Assembly (NCBI GenBank): GCA_028714235.1
Contig: JAQTMQ010000010.1
Coordinates: 1-40,045, forward strand
Source of the DNA: Candidatus Iainarchaeum sp.
GTDB taxonomy: Archaea; Micrarchaeota; Micrarchaeia; Burarchaeales; Fermentimicrarchaeaceae
DNA: 40,045 nucleotides
Direction: 5' to 3'
Position numbers and translations under genes: made by a program. Below are positions 27,276-35,921 of the stretch, piece after piece. How positions within the stretch are numbered: the first letter of the stretch is position 1; each line of letters opens with the position of its first letter. The notes under the pieces are model-generated. The model was not told the DNA's origin. It made no database searches and saw nothing but the letters and a program-made list of their open reading frames with translations.

Positions 27276-27575
27276 TCAGCCGACCTTTTTCAGGAGATGC
27301 GCGAAATCCTTTGAGCTCTTGCCTTTCGGGAAGACGCTGCCGTTCTTCGCGGTGACGGGCAGGCCGTATTCTTCCGCGACGCGTATCAGCTCGGACAGGT
27401 CAACGAACTTGTCTATGAAAAGGTAAGGGTATTCGCCTTCCGGGCCCGCCTTTTTCTTCACGAGGAAATCCTGGAACTGCACCACTCCCGCGCGCTTCAC
27501 CCTTATCTCCGCCTTTCCCTTGGCGAGAATCTCCTCGGTTGAAGGCCTTGAATCGGGCACGAGAATCCACCTCAC
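27276..27575 (-). CDS. small hypothetical protein (GTG start)
   Basis: VRWILVPDSRPSTEEILAKGKAEIRVKRAGVVQFQDFLVKKK...; 4-nt overlap with the upstream Cys-rich gene. Longer ORF starts run out of frame through that gene. Confidence 0.65.
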   Translation of the reverse strand: MRWILVPDSRPSTEEILAKGKAEIRVKRAGVVQFQDFLVKKKAGPEGEYPYLFIDKFVDLSELIRVAEEYGLPVTAKNGSVFPKGKSSKDFAHLLKKVG

Positions 27576-28021
27576 GCCCTGCCCGCGAACAGCAGCGTGC
27601 CTGCGGCGCCGAGAGCAAGAATCGCCCCTGAGCCGCAGCACCCGCCGCTTCCCGAACCGGATTCGCTTGCCTCGTCCGCGCACATGATGCCCGCAAAGCT
27701 GCAGGACTCGAAGCAGTCCTGCCTCTCCTGGCCGCTTCCGGTGCACGCCTGCGCGCAGGACCTGAACTGGCTGTCGCACCCTGAATTCGGGGAAATGCAG
27801 CGTATGGCCGCGGAACCGCACGCCTCGTCGCAGGAGAAGAACGCGTTTGCCTGCGCGTCAGTACCCGTGAGGCACCCCTCGCCGGAAGCCTGCCCCCCTG
27901 CCCCGGTACAGCATGCGTCCTCGCAGGCGATCAGGTTTTCAAGGCAGCCGTCCGATGAGGTTGCGGCGCCTGCAATGGAGGAAAGAAGCAAAATGGCTGC
28001 GATGATGGAGAAACGGCTCAC
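27572..28021 (-). CDS. secreted cysteine-rich protein with signal peptide and C-terminal hydrophobic tail
   Basis: MSRFSIIAAILLLSSIAGAAT signal; repeated Cys-rich segments (CLENLIACEDACC, CDEACGSAAIRC, CRSCAQAC-type spacing); hydrophobic GAILALGAAGTLLFAGRA tail. Confidence 0.7.
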   Translation of the reverse strand: MSRFSIIAAILLLSSIAGAATSSDGCLENLIACEDACCTGAGGQASGEGCLTGTDAQANAFFSCDEACGSAAIRCISPNSGCDSQFRSCAQACTGSGQERQDCFESCSFAGIMCADEASESGSGSGGCCGSGAILALGAAGTLLFAGRA

Positions 28022-28170
28022 GGCGAATCACCTGTTTGGGTATTTGTTTCGGGCGAACTAAAAGGTTTGTGTGCAGTTCCGCGCGCTTTACCCGACTCGT
28101 CGCGCGGGGGTATATCAACCCTGCGTGGCCGCCGCGGATGCCCCGCGCCTCCGACGGCGGACCGCCTACC

Positions 28171-28184
28171 GAAAAGTTTATATA
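28171..28184 (+). promoter_or_regulatory. strong archaeal BRE/TATA promoter GAAAAGTTTATATA
   Basis: Purine-rich BRE plus TTTATATA in a GC-rich context. Confidence 0.7.
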
Positions 28185-28204
28185 TGAATCAGAGGGAAAC
28201 TTAA

Positions 28205-28298
28205 TCCGGATCGCGTCTTTTGAGGGCTGCCGAAGAGGCAGCAAAAACTGGTCGCCTTGCCAGCGCGTTCGCGCGCTGGCCTATTTTTGCTTACGCCG
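28205..28298 (+). ncRNA. candidate structured ncRNA (novel or unassigned)
   Basis: Begins at the expected TSS distance from the BRE/TATA. Contains GCTGCC-GAAGA-GGCAGC and GCCAGCGCG-TTCG-CGCGCTGGC (9-bp stem, UUCG loop) followed by CTATTTTTGC. Ends are approximate. Confidence 0.5.
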
Positions 28299-28435
28299 CT
28301 GACCGCTAGCGCGCATGCCGCGGGCGGAGCGGGCGCCCGGCGATTCCGCGGACCGCAAGGCGTTTAAAGCGATGCCGCGCAAAGCTTTTCGGGACCAAGG
28401 TTGTTGGAGCTAGCGCGAGAAAGGGGTGGTTGCCA

Positions 28436-28588
28436 ATGGTGAAAAGCCCTATCAAGTGCATGGATTGCGGCGTCGAGGAAAGCTCCAACTGGATGCGGTG
28501 CAACGGATGCCTGGCCTTGCTGTGCATAAACTGCGGCAACCGCGGCAAGTGCCCGATTTGCTACGCGACGAACATGACTTACGAGTGA
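28436..28588 (+). CDS. 50-aa zinc-finger microprotein (not in the ORF track)
   Basis: MVKSPIKCMDCGVEESSNWMRCNGCLALLCINCGNRGKCPICYATNMTYE*: eight Cys in CxxC pairs. Confidence 0.75.
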   Translation: MVKSPIKCMDCGVEESSNWMRCNGCLALLCINCGNRGKCPICYATNMTYE

Positions 28589-28595
28589 GCGGGCT

Positions 28596-28847
28596 TCACT
28601 GCGGGCGCGCCTGGCGCCTGCCCGGCTTTTTCTTTCGCTTCGCTTCCCCGGCGCCGCCGGACATGCTGGAAAGCGAGTACAGCGTGGCCGCGTCGCGTAT
28701 TATCTCTGTTACCACCAGCACGGCAACCGCGAGGGCGCGCTGGAACGGGTCGTTCAAGATTATCACGAAGGCGAGGCAGGCGGCGGCCGGAATGATGAGG
28801 AGGTACCTGAGCAGGGGAAGCCTGGGCACGGGCGCGCGGTCCGCCAT
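28596..28847 (-). CDS. small membrane protein with basic C-terminus
   Basis: Two hydrophobic helices, then AKRKKKPGRRQARPQ. Confidence 0.55.
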   Translation of the reverse strand: MADRAPVPRLPLLRYLLIIPAAACLAFVIILNDPFQRALAVAVLVVTEIIRDAATLYSLSSMSGGAGEAKRKKKPGRRQARPQ

Positions 28848-28874
28848 AAGCTCATTTAAACCGAGCTAGTTAAA

Positions 28875-29951
28875 ATGGGTTCCCGGAAGGTGTCCGCTGG
28901 AATGCTTGAGATTGACGGAAGCCACGGCGAAGGGGGCGGCGCGGTCCTGCGGAACGCGGTCGCGCTGTCCGCGGCGCTCGGGACGCCGGTCAGGGTTTCG
29001 GGGATCAGGGCCGGAAGGAGGGAGCCGGGCCTGAAGATGCAGCACCTTACCGGGGTCAAGGCGCTCGCCGAAATCTGTTCGGCGGAAGTGGAAGGGCTTT
29101 CCCTGGGCTCGACCGAAATCGTTTTCGCGCCGGGAAGGCTTTCTGCGGGCGGGCGGGCGCTTGACGTGGGGACTGCCGGCTCGCTGACACTCGTCCTGCA
29201 GTCGCTTTTGCCCGCGCTCGCGTTCGCGCCCGGCGAAACGCGGCTCTCCATGAAGGGCGGCACGGACGTTCCCTTCAGCCCGAGCGCCGATTATTTTTCC
29301 CGCGTCCTACTGCCTGTCCTCGCGCGCATGGGGTTTATCGGGGAAGCGGGCGTGGAAAGGCGCGGCTGGTACCCTAAAGGCGGAGGGCTCGTGAAGGCGA
29401 GGTTCAGGCCCGCGGAAGGCGGGCTTAAGCCGCTCCGCCTGGTTGAGCGGGGCGGGCTCGTCCGCGCGGAAGGCGTCTCGGTTGCGTCCAACCTCGCGGC
29501 CAGCGTCGCGGAAAGGCAGGCGAAAGCCGCGGAAAAGGAGCTCGCGCTGGCCGGAACGGCGTGCGCGGTCAAGGCCGCCGTTTCCCCGGCGCTCTCCCCG
29601 GGCTCGTGCGTCACGCTTTGGGCGGAGTTCTCTTCCGGCGCGGTTTTGGGCGCCTCCGCGCTCGGCGGGAAGGGGAAGCCCGCCGAGGAGGTGGGAAGGG
29701 AGGCCGCGCGCGGCCTCGCTTCCGCGATTGCGAGCGGCGCGTGCGTCGACAGGCACCTGTGCGACCAGCTGCTTCCCTTCGCCGCGCTCGCGAAAGGCGA
29801 AACCGAATTCGCTTCCGAGGGCTGGACGGCGCACTCGGAAACCAACGCGTGGCTGGTCGGACGCTTCATTAAAAAGGCGGCGGCGACACAAAAAATGGAG
29901 GGCGGCGCGACAAGGGTGACGCTGCAGGGAACCGGGTTGGGGAGTGAGTGA
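28875..29951 (+). CDS. rtcA: RNA 3'-terminal phosphate cyclase
   Basis: LEIDGSHGEGGGAVLRNAVALSAALGTPVRV, RGWYPKGGG, HLCDQLLPFAALA. Confidence 0.92.
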   Translation: MGSRKVSAGMLEIDGSHGEGGGAVLRNAVALSAALGTPVRVSGIRAGRREPGLKMQHLTGVKALAEICSAEVEGLSLGSTEIVFAPGRLSAGGRALDVGTAGSLTLVLQSLLPALAFAPGETRLSMKGGTDVPFSPSADYFSRVLLPVLARMGFIGEAGVERRGWYPKGGGLVKARFRPAEGGLKPLRLVERGGLVRAEGVSVASNLAASVAERQAKAAEKELALAGTACAVKAAVSPALSPGSCVTLWAEFSSGAVLGASALGGKGKPAEEVGREAARGLASAIASGACVDRHLCDQLLPFAALAKGETEFASEGWTAHSETNAWLVGRFIKKAAATQKMEGGATRVTLQGTGLGSE

Positions 29952-30589
29952 ATTTGGCGATGCAGGTTTTGCTTCTTGACATCTGGGGCATGCTTTCGTC
30001 CCTTGCGGTCGCGCTCGCAATCTACTATTTCGGGGGAGAGCAGGCCGGGCAATACCTTGCCCTCATGCTCGTGTTCCTCGTTTCCGCGACCGCGGTGACG
30101 ATGATGGGGAAGGGGAAGAAGGAGGAGCTCGGGATTTACGAGTACGGGAGGAGCTGGCAAAACGTGCTCGCAAACGGCATCGTGCCGGTAGTCTCGCTTG
30201 CCGCCGGCGCGCCTTACGCCTACTTCGGGGCGGTCGCCGCCGTGATTTCGGACAAGTTTTCAAGCGAGATTGGCGCGCTCGGGCCCGCCCCGCTGTTCCT
30301 CGGCGACCTCAAGCCGGCGAAGAAGGGGACGAGCGGCGCGGTCACGCTCCTCGGGCTTGCCGCGGGCTTCGCTGGCGCGGCGATGCTTTCCGTTTCCGCG
30401 TACACGCTTTTCCCCGGGATGGGGGTCTGGTACGCGATCCTCCTGCCTTTCGCCGGGCTGGCGGGCACGCTCGCGGACAGCGCCGCAGGCGTTTTCGAGA
30501 CGAGGGGAATCGGGAACAAGGCGACTTCAAACCTTGCCGGCGCCCTGGCCGGGGCGCTCTTGGGGCAGCTTCTCTTCACGCTCGCGTGA
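29948..30589 (+). CDS. DUF92-family integral membrane protein
   Basis: SDKFSSEIGALGP...KKGTSGAVTLLGLAAGFAGA, DSAAGVFETRGIGNKATSNLAGA. Confidence 0.75.
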   Translation: MNLAMQVLLLDIWGMLSSLAVALAIYYFGGEQAGQYLALMLVFLVSATAVTMMGKGKKEELGIYEYGRSWQNVLANGIVPVVSLAAGAPYAYFGAVAAVISDKFSSEIGALGPAPLFLGDLKPAKKGTSGAVTLLGLAAGFAGAAMLSVSAYTLFPGMGVWYAILLPFAGLAGTLADSAAGVFETRGIGNKATSNLAGALAGALLGQLLFTLA

Positions 30590-30600
30590 GCCGTCCCGGC

Positions 30601-31494
30601 TCAGCCCGAAAAAAGTATCGCGAGCGGGTCGCCGAAGGCGAGTATCACGATTACCGCGAGCAGTATGTAGGGAAGGAACGCGGGCATCCCCTTGTAAATC
30701 GGGAACGACTTGAGCCCCGACTTCTTAAGCTTCCCCATTTCCGCAGCGGTGAGCACGGGCCCGAGCTTGAGCCGCTTCACGAGCGAGGGCTTCAGGAGGT
30801 CGAGCGCGACTATGTCCTCCTCGTCAATCCTCGAGTACGGCACCCATTCGACCATCCGGCTGGAAATCTCGTCCTTGAAAAGCATGAGGAAGCCGGCGAG
30901 CAGCGCCAGGAGCGAGATGACCGCCCCCTGCGGCGTTGAAACCACGCACCGGTTTCCCGGGAAGACGGCGCACATCTGGGTCAGGACGAAGACGGTCGCG
31001 AGGTAGGTGCCGCTCAAGAGGATTGCGGGCGCGGCCTGCGCAAGCGAAACCTTCACCCTTCCCGAAGAGACGCCGCGCAGGATGGGGTACGCGTAGGAGA
31101 GCGAGAGCCCTATCAGCGCGACGAAGCCGGACACGACGAAGACCGAGAACACGAACGGGTAGTTGAAAGCCATGCCCGTCCCTGCCGGAATGAGCGGGGA
31201 AGGCGGGGCGGGCATGAGGAGCGCGATTCCGGTGAACACGAGCACGTCCGCCCCGCCAATCTGCCCGGTCCTGTAGACGACGTAGCCGACGGCCGCTATC
31301 AGGAGCGCGACGATTGAGGCGGAAACGAGCGCCCCGAAGTCAAGCGTCGCCACGTTAAGGACGATGCCGGACGCGATCATCGCGTAAGGGATGAACACGG
31401 GAACGTTCTTCTTGTTGAACAAGTCGAAGTAGGTCGCGAGCGAGACGAACGCCAGCAACGATGCTATCCGGACCGCGCCAAGCATGAGCTCCAT
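30601..31494 (-). CDS. A24-family prepilin/preflagellin peptidase-like membrane protease
   Basis: ATYFDLFNKKNVP and GQIGGADVLVFTGIALL (two catalytic Asp regions), polytopic membrane protein. Confidence 0.75.
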   Translation of the reverse strand: MELMLGAVRIASLLAFVSLATYFDLFNKKNVPVFIPYAMIASGIVLNVATLDFGALVSASIVALLIAAVGYVVYRTGQIGGADVLVFTGIALLMPAPPSPLIPAGTGMAFNYPFVFSVFVVSGFVALIGLSLSYAYPILRGVSSGRVKVSLAQAAPAILLSGTYLATVFVLTQMCAVFPGNRCVVSTPQGAVISLLALLAGFLMLFKDEISSRMVEWVPYSRIDEEDIVALDLLKPSLVKRLKLGPVLTAAEMGKLKKSGLKSFPIYKGMPAFLPYILLAVIVILAFGDPLAILFSG

Positions 31495-31593
31495 CGCTTA
31501 TGTTGTCCGCACAAGCCAATAAATTACCGCGCCCTTGACTGCGCGGGCCGGCCCAGTTTCTTGCGCGAGGCGGTCTGGGCGCGTGCGGCGGTT

Positions 31594-32622
31594 TCACCGC
31601 GCGCGCCTGAACCAGACCTTCAGCACGTCCAGGTTCTTTGGCGCGCACGCGCAGCCGAGCAGCGACGAGACGCTCGGCCTCGTCCTCCCGCTGTCGCCGG
31701 TCACGAGCTCCTTGACGTAGGTGCCCGACTGCGCGCGAACCGTGAGCAGGAAAGATTTCGGGGACATGCGCTTGACGGACACGGACCTGACCTTCCGTTT
31801 CCTGACGAGGTCGGGGCGCCGGTGCAGGACGCGCTGCGGCGTCGCCTGCGAAATCGTTTTCCCTTTCAGTTGCTGCAGGCGCTTGAGAAGCGAATCCGAA
31901 ATCCGCTTCGGGCAGGAGACCTCGAGCCGGTAAGTCTTGTCCGGCTGCGCCGCCTTCACCGCCTCGACGTCCTTCCCTGCCGCGGGCGAAAGCCGGGAAA
32001 AGGACGCCTTGCCTTCCGCGGCCCGGTTCGCCTCGGCGGCCGCCTTCCCGAGGTCAAGCCGCCTCCTTTTCGGGCCCACGATTTCGAGGACGAACGGCCT
32101 TCCCGCCCCAAGCATCCTCGCGTCCACGTCCTCGCGCCCGGCCGCATGCATCTTGGACTCGGCCGCGCCCGCCCGCCCGAGCAGCGGCGCGGCGAGGAAG
32201 CCCTCGACCGTTTCCGGGTACATCGCGCCCTTCCCGCCGCAGCGCGCGCACCCCCTCCCCCCGCACCGCTTGCACGGCCACTTGCTCTGCGGAATCTCGC
32301 GCGAAAGCTTCCTGTACCTCCCGTAGAAGAGCAGCGGCTTCACTTCCGCGCGAAGCCTGCCGGAATGGAAGTCGAGCGTGAAAAGCACGTCTGGAGAGTC
32401 GTGGGAGGCGCGGATGCTTTTCTTTCCCCACCTCGCCTCAAGCTTCCCGCCCAGCTCGCGCTTGATGCGGGATTTGAGTTCCCCGCTTTCCTGCGCGCTT
32501 AGCCCCTCCTCCATTTTCGACGAGAGCACGACCGCGAGCCAGAACGAGCCGAACTCGCTTTCCCTTGCGAACGCGAGAATCCTTTCCTCAAACGACGCGA
32601 GCGCGTCCGCCTCCTTGCGCAT
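31594..32622 (-). CDS. pus10: tRNA pseudouridine synthase Pus10
   Basis: CKRCGGRGCARCGGKG zinc site; GREDVDARMLGAGRPFVLEI (catalytic Asp region); LTVRAQSGTYVKELVTGDSGRTRPSVSSLLG. Confidence 0.92.
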   Translation of the reverse strand: MRKEADALASFEERILAFARESEFGSFWLAVVLSSKMEEGLSAQESGELKSRIKRELGGKLEARWGKKSIRASHDSPDVLFTLDFHSGRLRAEVKPLLFYGRYRKLSREIPQSKWPCKRCGGRGCARCGGKGAMYPETVEGFLAAPLLGRAGAAESKMHAAGREDVDARMLGAGRPFVLEIVGPKRRRLDLGKAAAEANRAAEGKASFSRLSPAAGKDVEAVKAAQPDKTYRLEVSCPKRISDSLLKRLQQLKGKTISQATPQRVLHRRPDLVRKRKVRSVSVKRMSPKSFLLTVRAQSGTYVKELVTGDSGRTRPSVSSLLGCACAPKNLDVLKVWFRRAR

Positions 32623-32677
32623 GGGATGGGTTTTCCCCGGAAAGCCTTAAATATCCCGGATTAACAATCGTTAAGTC

Positions 32678-33052
32678 ATGGATTCGCCTTGCAAGGCCGT
32701 GGTCTGGTACCTCCTGCCCGCGATGGGCGCCGAGCTCGCGCGCGAGCTCCGGCGGAAGGGGATGCCGCAAAAGGAGATAGCGGGGCGGCTTTCGCTCACG
32801 CCTTCCGCGGTCTCGCAGTACCTCAAGGCGAAGAGGGGAAGCGAGGTCCGCCTCGGCGAGAAATCCCTGCGCGAAATCAGGAGGCTCGGCGGAAGGATTG
32901 CTTCCGGGAAGGCGGGAAAAGGGGACGTGACGCTCGGCGTTTGCGGCGTGTGCCGCACCGCGCGCGGCGAGCGCGTGCTCTGCGAGGCGCACATGCGCTC
33001 GACCGGAGACGCGCACTGCGAACTCTGCTCCGCGCGCGCCGCGAAACGCTAG
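32678..33052 (+). CDS. HTH transcriptional regulator with C-terminal Cys cluster
   Basis: ELRRKGMPQKEIAGRLSLTPSAVSQYLKAKRG HTH. C-terminal CGVC...C...CELC. Lies 16 bp upstream of nifS. Confidence 0.8.
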   Translation: MDSPCKAVVWYLLPAMGAELARELRRKGMPQKEIAGRLSLTPSAVSQYLKAKRGSEVRLGEKSLREIRRLGGRIASGKAGKGDVTLGVCGVCRTARGERVLCEAHMRSTGDAHCELCSARAAKR

Positions 33053-33068
33053 GAAAAAAGGTGTATCC

Positions 33069-34286
33069 ATGGCTTATGCGTATCTTGACAACTCCGCCAC
33101 CACGATGACCGACCCGGAGGCCGTGAAGGCGATGCTCCCGTATTTCACGGAGAGCTACGGGAACCCGTCGTCGCTCCACTCGTTCGGGACCGAGGCGAGG
33201 GAGGCGGTCGAGAAGGCGCGCGCGCAGGTGGCGCGCCTCGTCGGCGCGAAGCCCGGCGAAATCGTTTTCACTTCCGGGGGCACCGAGAGCGACAACCTCG
33301 CCTTGCGCGGGGCGGCCGGCGCCGGGAAGCCGGGCGCGAACCGGATTGTCACGTCCAACGTAGAGCATCCCGCGGTGCTTGAAACGTGCAAGTCGCTTGA
33401 AGCCCGCGGGGCGAGGACGGATTATTTGAGGATAGACCGCGACGGGTTCGTTTCGCCGGTTGACGCCGCGCGCATTGTTTCGGAAAGGACCGCAATCGTT
33501 TCGGTGATGCTCGCGAACAACGAGATTGGAACGATACAGCCCGTGCAGGAGGTTGCGGTGGAGTGCAGGGCGCGCGCGAGGAACGCGCTCGTGCACACGG
33601 ACGCGGTGCAGGCGGCGGGAAAGATTCCGGTTGACGTGGAAAGGCTGGGCGTGGACCTGCTTTCGCTCGCCTCGCACAAGTTCCACGGCCCGAAGGGCGT
33701 GGGCGCGCTCTTCGTCCGCGAGGGGGTGCGGCTTTCACCCGCGATGACGGGCGGGGGGCACGAGAAAGGTCTCCGCTCGGGGACGGAAAACGTTCCCGGA
33801 ATCGTGGGGATGGGGAAGGCGGCGGAGATTGCGAGGGAGAACCTGGGGGAGGACGCGGCGCGCATGACGCGGTTGCGCGACAGGCTTATTGACGGGCTCC
33901 TTCCCGTCGAGGAGACGTTCCTGAACGGCAGCCGGGAAAAGCGCCTGCCGAACAACGCGAACCTCAGGTTCCTCGGGATTGAGGGGGAGTCGCTCGTCCT
34001 TTTGCTTGACGGGGAGGGGGTGGCGGCGTCAACCGGCTCCGCGTGCTCCTCGAAGAAACTGCAGGCGTCGCACGTGCTCCTCGCCCTCGGGATTCCGGAG
34101 TGGCAGGCGCACGGCTCGCTTCGCCTCACGCTTTCAAGGTTCACGACGGACGAGGAGGTTTCGCGCGCGGTTGACGCGACGAAGGGCGCGGTTTCCCGGC
34201 TGCGGGCGATGTCGCCGGTCTGGAAGAAGATTAAGGCGGGCGAGCCGGTTATCGGGGTGAAGGGTGGCGGCCATGAGCATGTATAG
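33069..34286 (+). CDS. nifS: cysteine desulfurase NifS/IscS-like
   Basis: AYLDNSATTMTDPEAV, HTDAVQAAGKIPVDV, SLASHKFHGPKGVGAL, STGSACSS. Confidence 0.95.
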   Translation: MAYAYLDNSATTMTDPEAVKAMLPYFTESYGNPSSLHSFGTEAREAVEKARAQVARLVGAKPGEIVFTSGGTESDNLALRGAAGAGKPGANRIVTSNVEHPAVLETCKSLEARGARTDYLRIDRDGFVSPVDAARIVSERTAIVSVMLANNEIGTIQPVQEVAVECRARARNALVHTDAVQAAGKIPVDVERLGVDLLSLASHKFHGPKGVGALFVREGVRLSPAMTGGGHEKGLRSGTENVPGIVGMGKAAEIARENLGEDAARMTRLRDRLIDGLLPVEETFLNGSREKRLPNNANLRFLGIEGESLVLLLDGEGVAASTGSACSSKKLQASHVLLALGIPEWQAHGSLRLTLSRFTTDEEVSRAVDATKGAVSRLRAMSPVWKKIKAGEPVIGVKGGGHEHV

Positions 34287-34671
34287 CGACAAGGTGATGG
34301 AGCACTTCAGGAACCCGAAAAACATGGGCGTCATGGACAGCCCGGACGGGGTCGGGGAAGTCGGGAACCCCGTGTGCGGCGACGTGATGGCAGTCTACAT
34401 CAAGGTGAAGGACGGCCGGATTTCAGACATCAAGTTCCAGACGTTCGGCTGCGTTGCCGCGGTCGCGACGAGCAGCATGATTACCGAGCTGGCGAAGGGA
34501 AAGACGCTTGAGGAGGCGGCGAAGCTGGACAACAAGAGCGTTTCAACCGAACTCGGCGGCCTTCCGCCAATCAAGGAGCACTGCTCGAACCTCGCGGCCG
34601 AGGCGCTGCACGCGGCTGTGAAAGACTACCTGGCGAAGCGCGCGCAAACCGGAACGCGGCCAGCACATTAA
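34273..34671 (+). CDS. nifU: Fe-S scaffold NifU/IscU-like N-terminal domain protein
   Basis: MYSDKVMEHFRNPKNMGVMDSPDGVGEVGNPVCGD, FGCVAAVATSSMITE, KEHCSNLA. Confidence 0.94.
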   Translation: MSMYSDKVMEHFRNPKNMGVMDSPDGVGEVGNPVCGDVMAVYIKVKDGRISDIKFQTFGCVAAVATSSMITELAKGKTLEEAAKLDNKSVSTELGGLPPIKEHCSNLAAEALHAAVKDYLAKRAQTGTRPAH

Positions 34672-34697
34672 TTAACCGGGCTTGAGCGTTTGCCTCG

Positions 34698-35381
34698 GTG
34701 AAAGGGGCCATGGCTGAAAACGACGGCGCAGTGCTTTACGTGAGCTGCAAGATAACCCACGGGAAGGCAGGGGTTTCAACTTACGGCATAAGCCGGCTTT
34801 CGCAAGAGGACGCGAAGCGGCTTGCGGAAATCGACTTCGAGCTGACCCGGGTGAGGCGCAACGGCCCGGACTCCGCCTCGCCGGACCTCATGCCGGAAAG
34901 GAACCGCATCCTCGACCGCTCGCCCGTCCGCTTCGTGATAACCGGAAAAGAACTCAGGGGCGGGGCGATTTCCCCATGCGACGTGCCGGGCGCGGGGCTG
35001 AGGATTGAAGGCGAGCTGCCGGAAAAGGTTTTCTTCGTGGCGGACGAAATGGTCCACGCGGGCGGCAAGACGCGGGAGCTCGTGATTTGCGAGATGACTC
35101 GCGAGCAGGCGGAAAAGGCCAGGGCAATCGAGGAGAGGATTATGGGCCTCGGCATGTCGATAACCGTGGAGCCGCGCCGGTTCCAAGACGCGTTCAAGCG
35201 AGCGCGCTCCGAGGTTGACGGGCTGCGGCTGGAGCTCAACCGCCTGCTTCACGGGGTTTGCGGGGGGCCGACCCATTTGGCGCTGACCGACAAGGAGCTG
35301 GGCGCGGGGGACTTCGTCCGCCCCGATGACTTGCAGGAAGCGGTTCGGATGAAGAGGCCGGAAAAAGTGGCGGCGAGGTAA
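34698..35381 (+). CDS. hypothetical protein with internal duplication
   Basis: Two halves share RxxQ/EDAxxLxEIxxxL... and (F/L)xxTxKELxxGxxxxPxD motifs. Confidence 0.65.
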   Translation: MKGAMAENDGAVLYVSCKITHGKAGVSTYGISRLSQEDAKRLAEIDFELTRVRRNGPDSASPDLMPERNRILDRSPVRFVITGKELRGGAISPCDVPGAGLRIEGELPEKVFFVADEMVHAGGKTRELVICEMTREQAEKARAIEERIMGLGMSITVEPRRFQDAFKRARSEVDGLRLELNRLLHGVCGGPTHLALTDKELGAGDFVRPDDLQEAVRMKRPEKVAAR

Positions 35382-35539
35382 AGGATGCCCAAAAAGAATC
35401 CGGGGATTATGCGGTTGGGTGATGGAATGGCGGAACCGGGGGAAAGTAATCCAAGTCCTCCAAAGGGGCGGATGGATGATTGGATGGATGAGTACACAGT
35501 GGGACTAATAGTGAAAACAATTAAGGCGCTGGAAAAAAA

Positions 35540-35899
35540 ATGGACACCCTGCGCATGTACGACGCGCAGATTTTTAGATATTTAACCGTGCCCGTCGATA
35601 AGAATGAGCTTGAAGAGCGATTTCGACTTACGCCGATTGACCTCGAAGACCTTAATGAAATAATCATATTCCAACAACATTTTCTGGATGATTTGGCGGT
35701 CACTAAGCATGCTGCCCGCCACGTTGAAAAATTTTTTCCGCCTCCCGAGGACAAGGAGGATATCGTCGAGCTGCATAGGCTTCTCCTCACCGGTTATTGC
35801 ATGGAGATCGACGAAATGTCTGGGAGGTGGCGGGAACTCCAGGAGTTTATGGTCGAGAAATCCAACGCGCTCAAAACCGGCAAAAGAATCAAGGTGTAG
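35540..35899 (+). CDS. hypothetical protein
   Basis: MDTLRMYDAQIFRYLTVPVDKNELEERFRLTPIDLEDL...; coding-like composition. May extend upstream through an A8 tract. Confidence 0.55.
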   Translation: MDTLRMYDAQIFRYLTVPVDKNELEERFRLTPIDLEDLNEIIIFQQHFLDDLAVTKHAARHVEKFFPPPEDKEDIVELHRLLLTGYCMEIDEMSGRWRELQEFMVEKSNALKTGKRIKV

Positions 35900-35921
35900 C
35901 ATTAAGTTGATTAAGCATGAG

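Noticed and set aside
32445-32470. CCTCGCCTCAAGCTTCCCGCC in pus10 as a fourth copy of the A/B/C repeat
   Set aside because: Similarity is confined to the codons for LEAR within the conserved Pus10 reading frame; likely coincidence.
31561-32502. 313-aa plus-strand ORF antisense to pus10
   Set aside because: Pus10 motifs on the minus strand are clear; this frame is Arg/Pro/His-rich shadow sequence.
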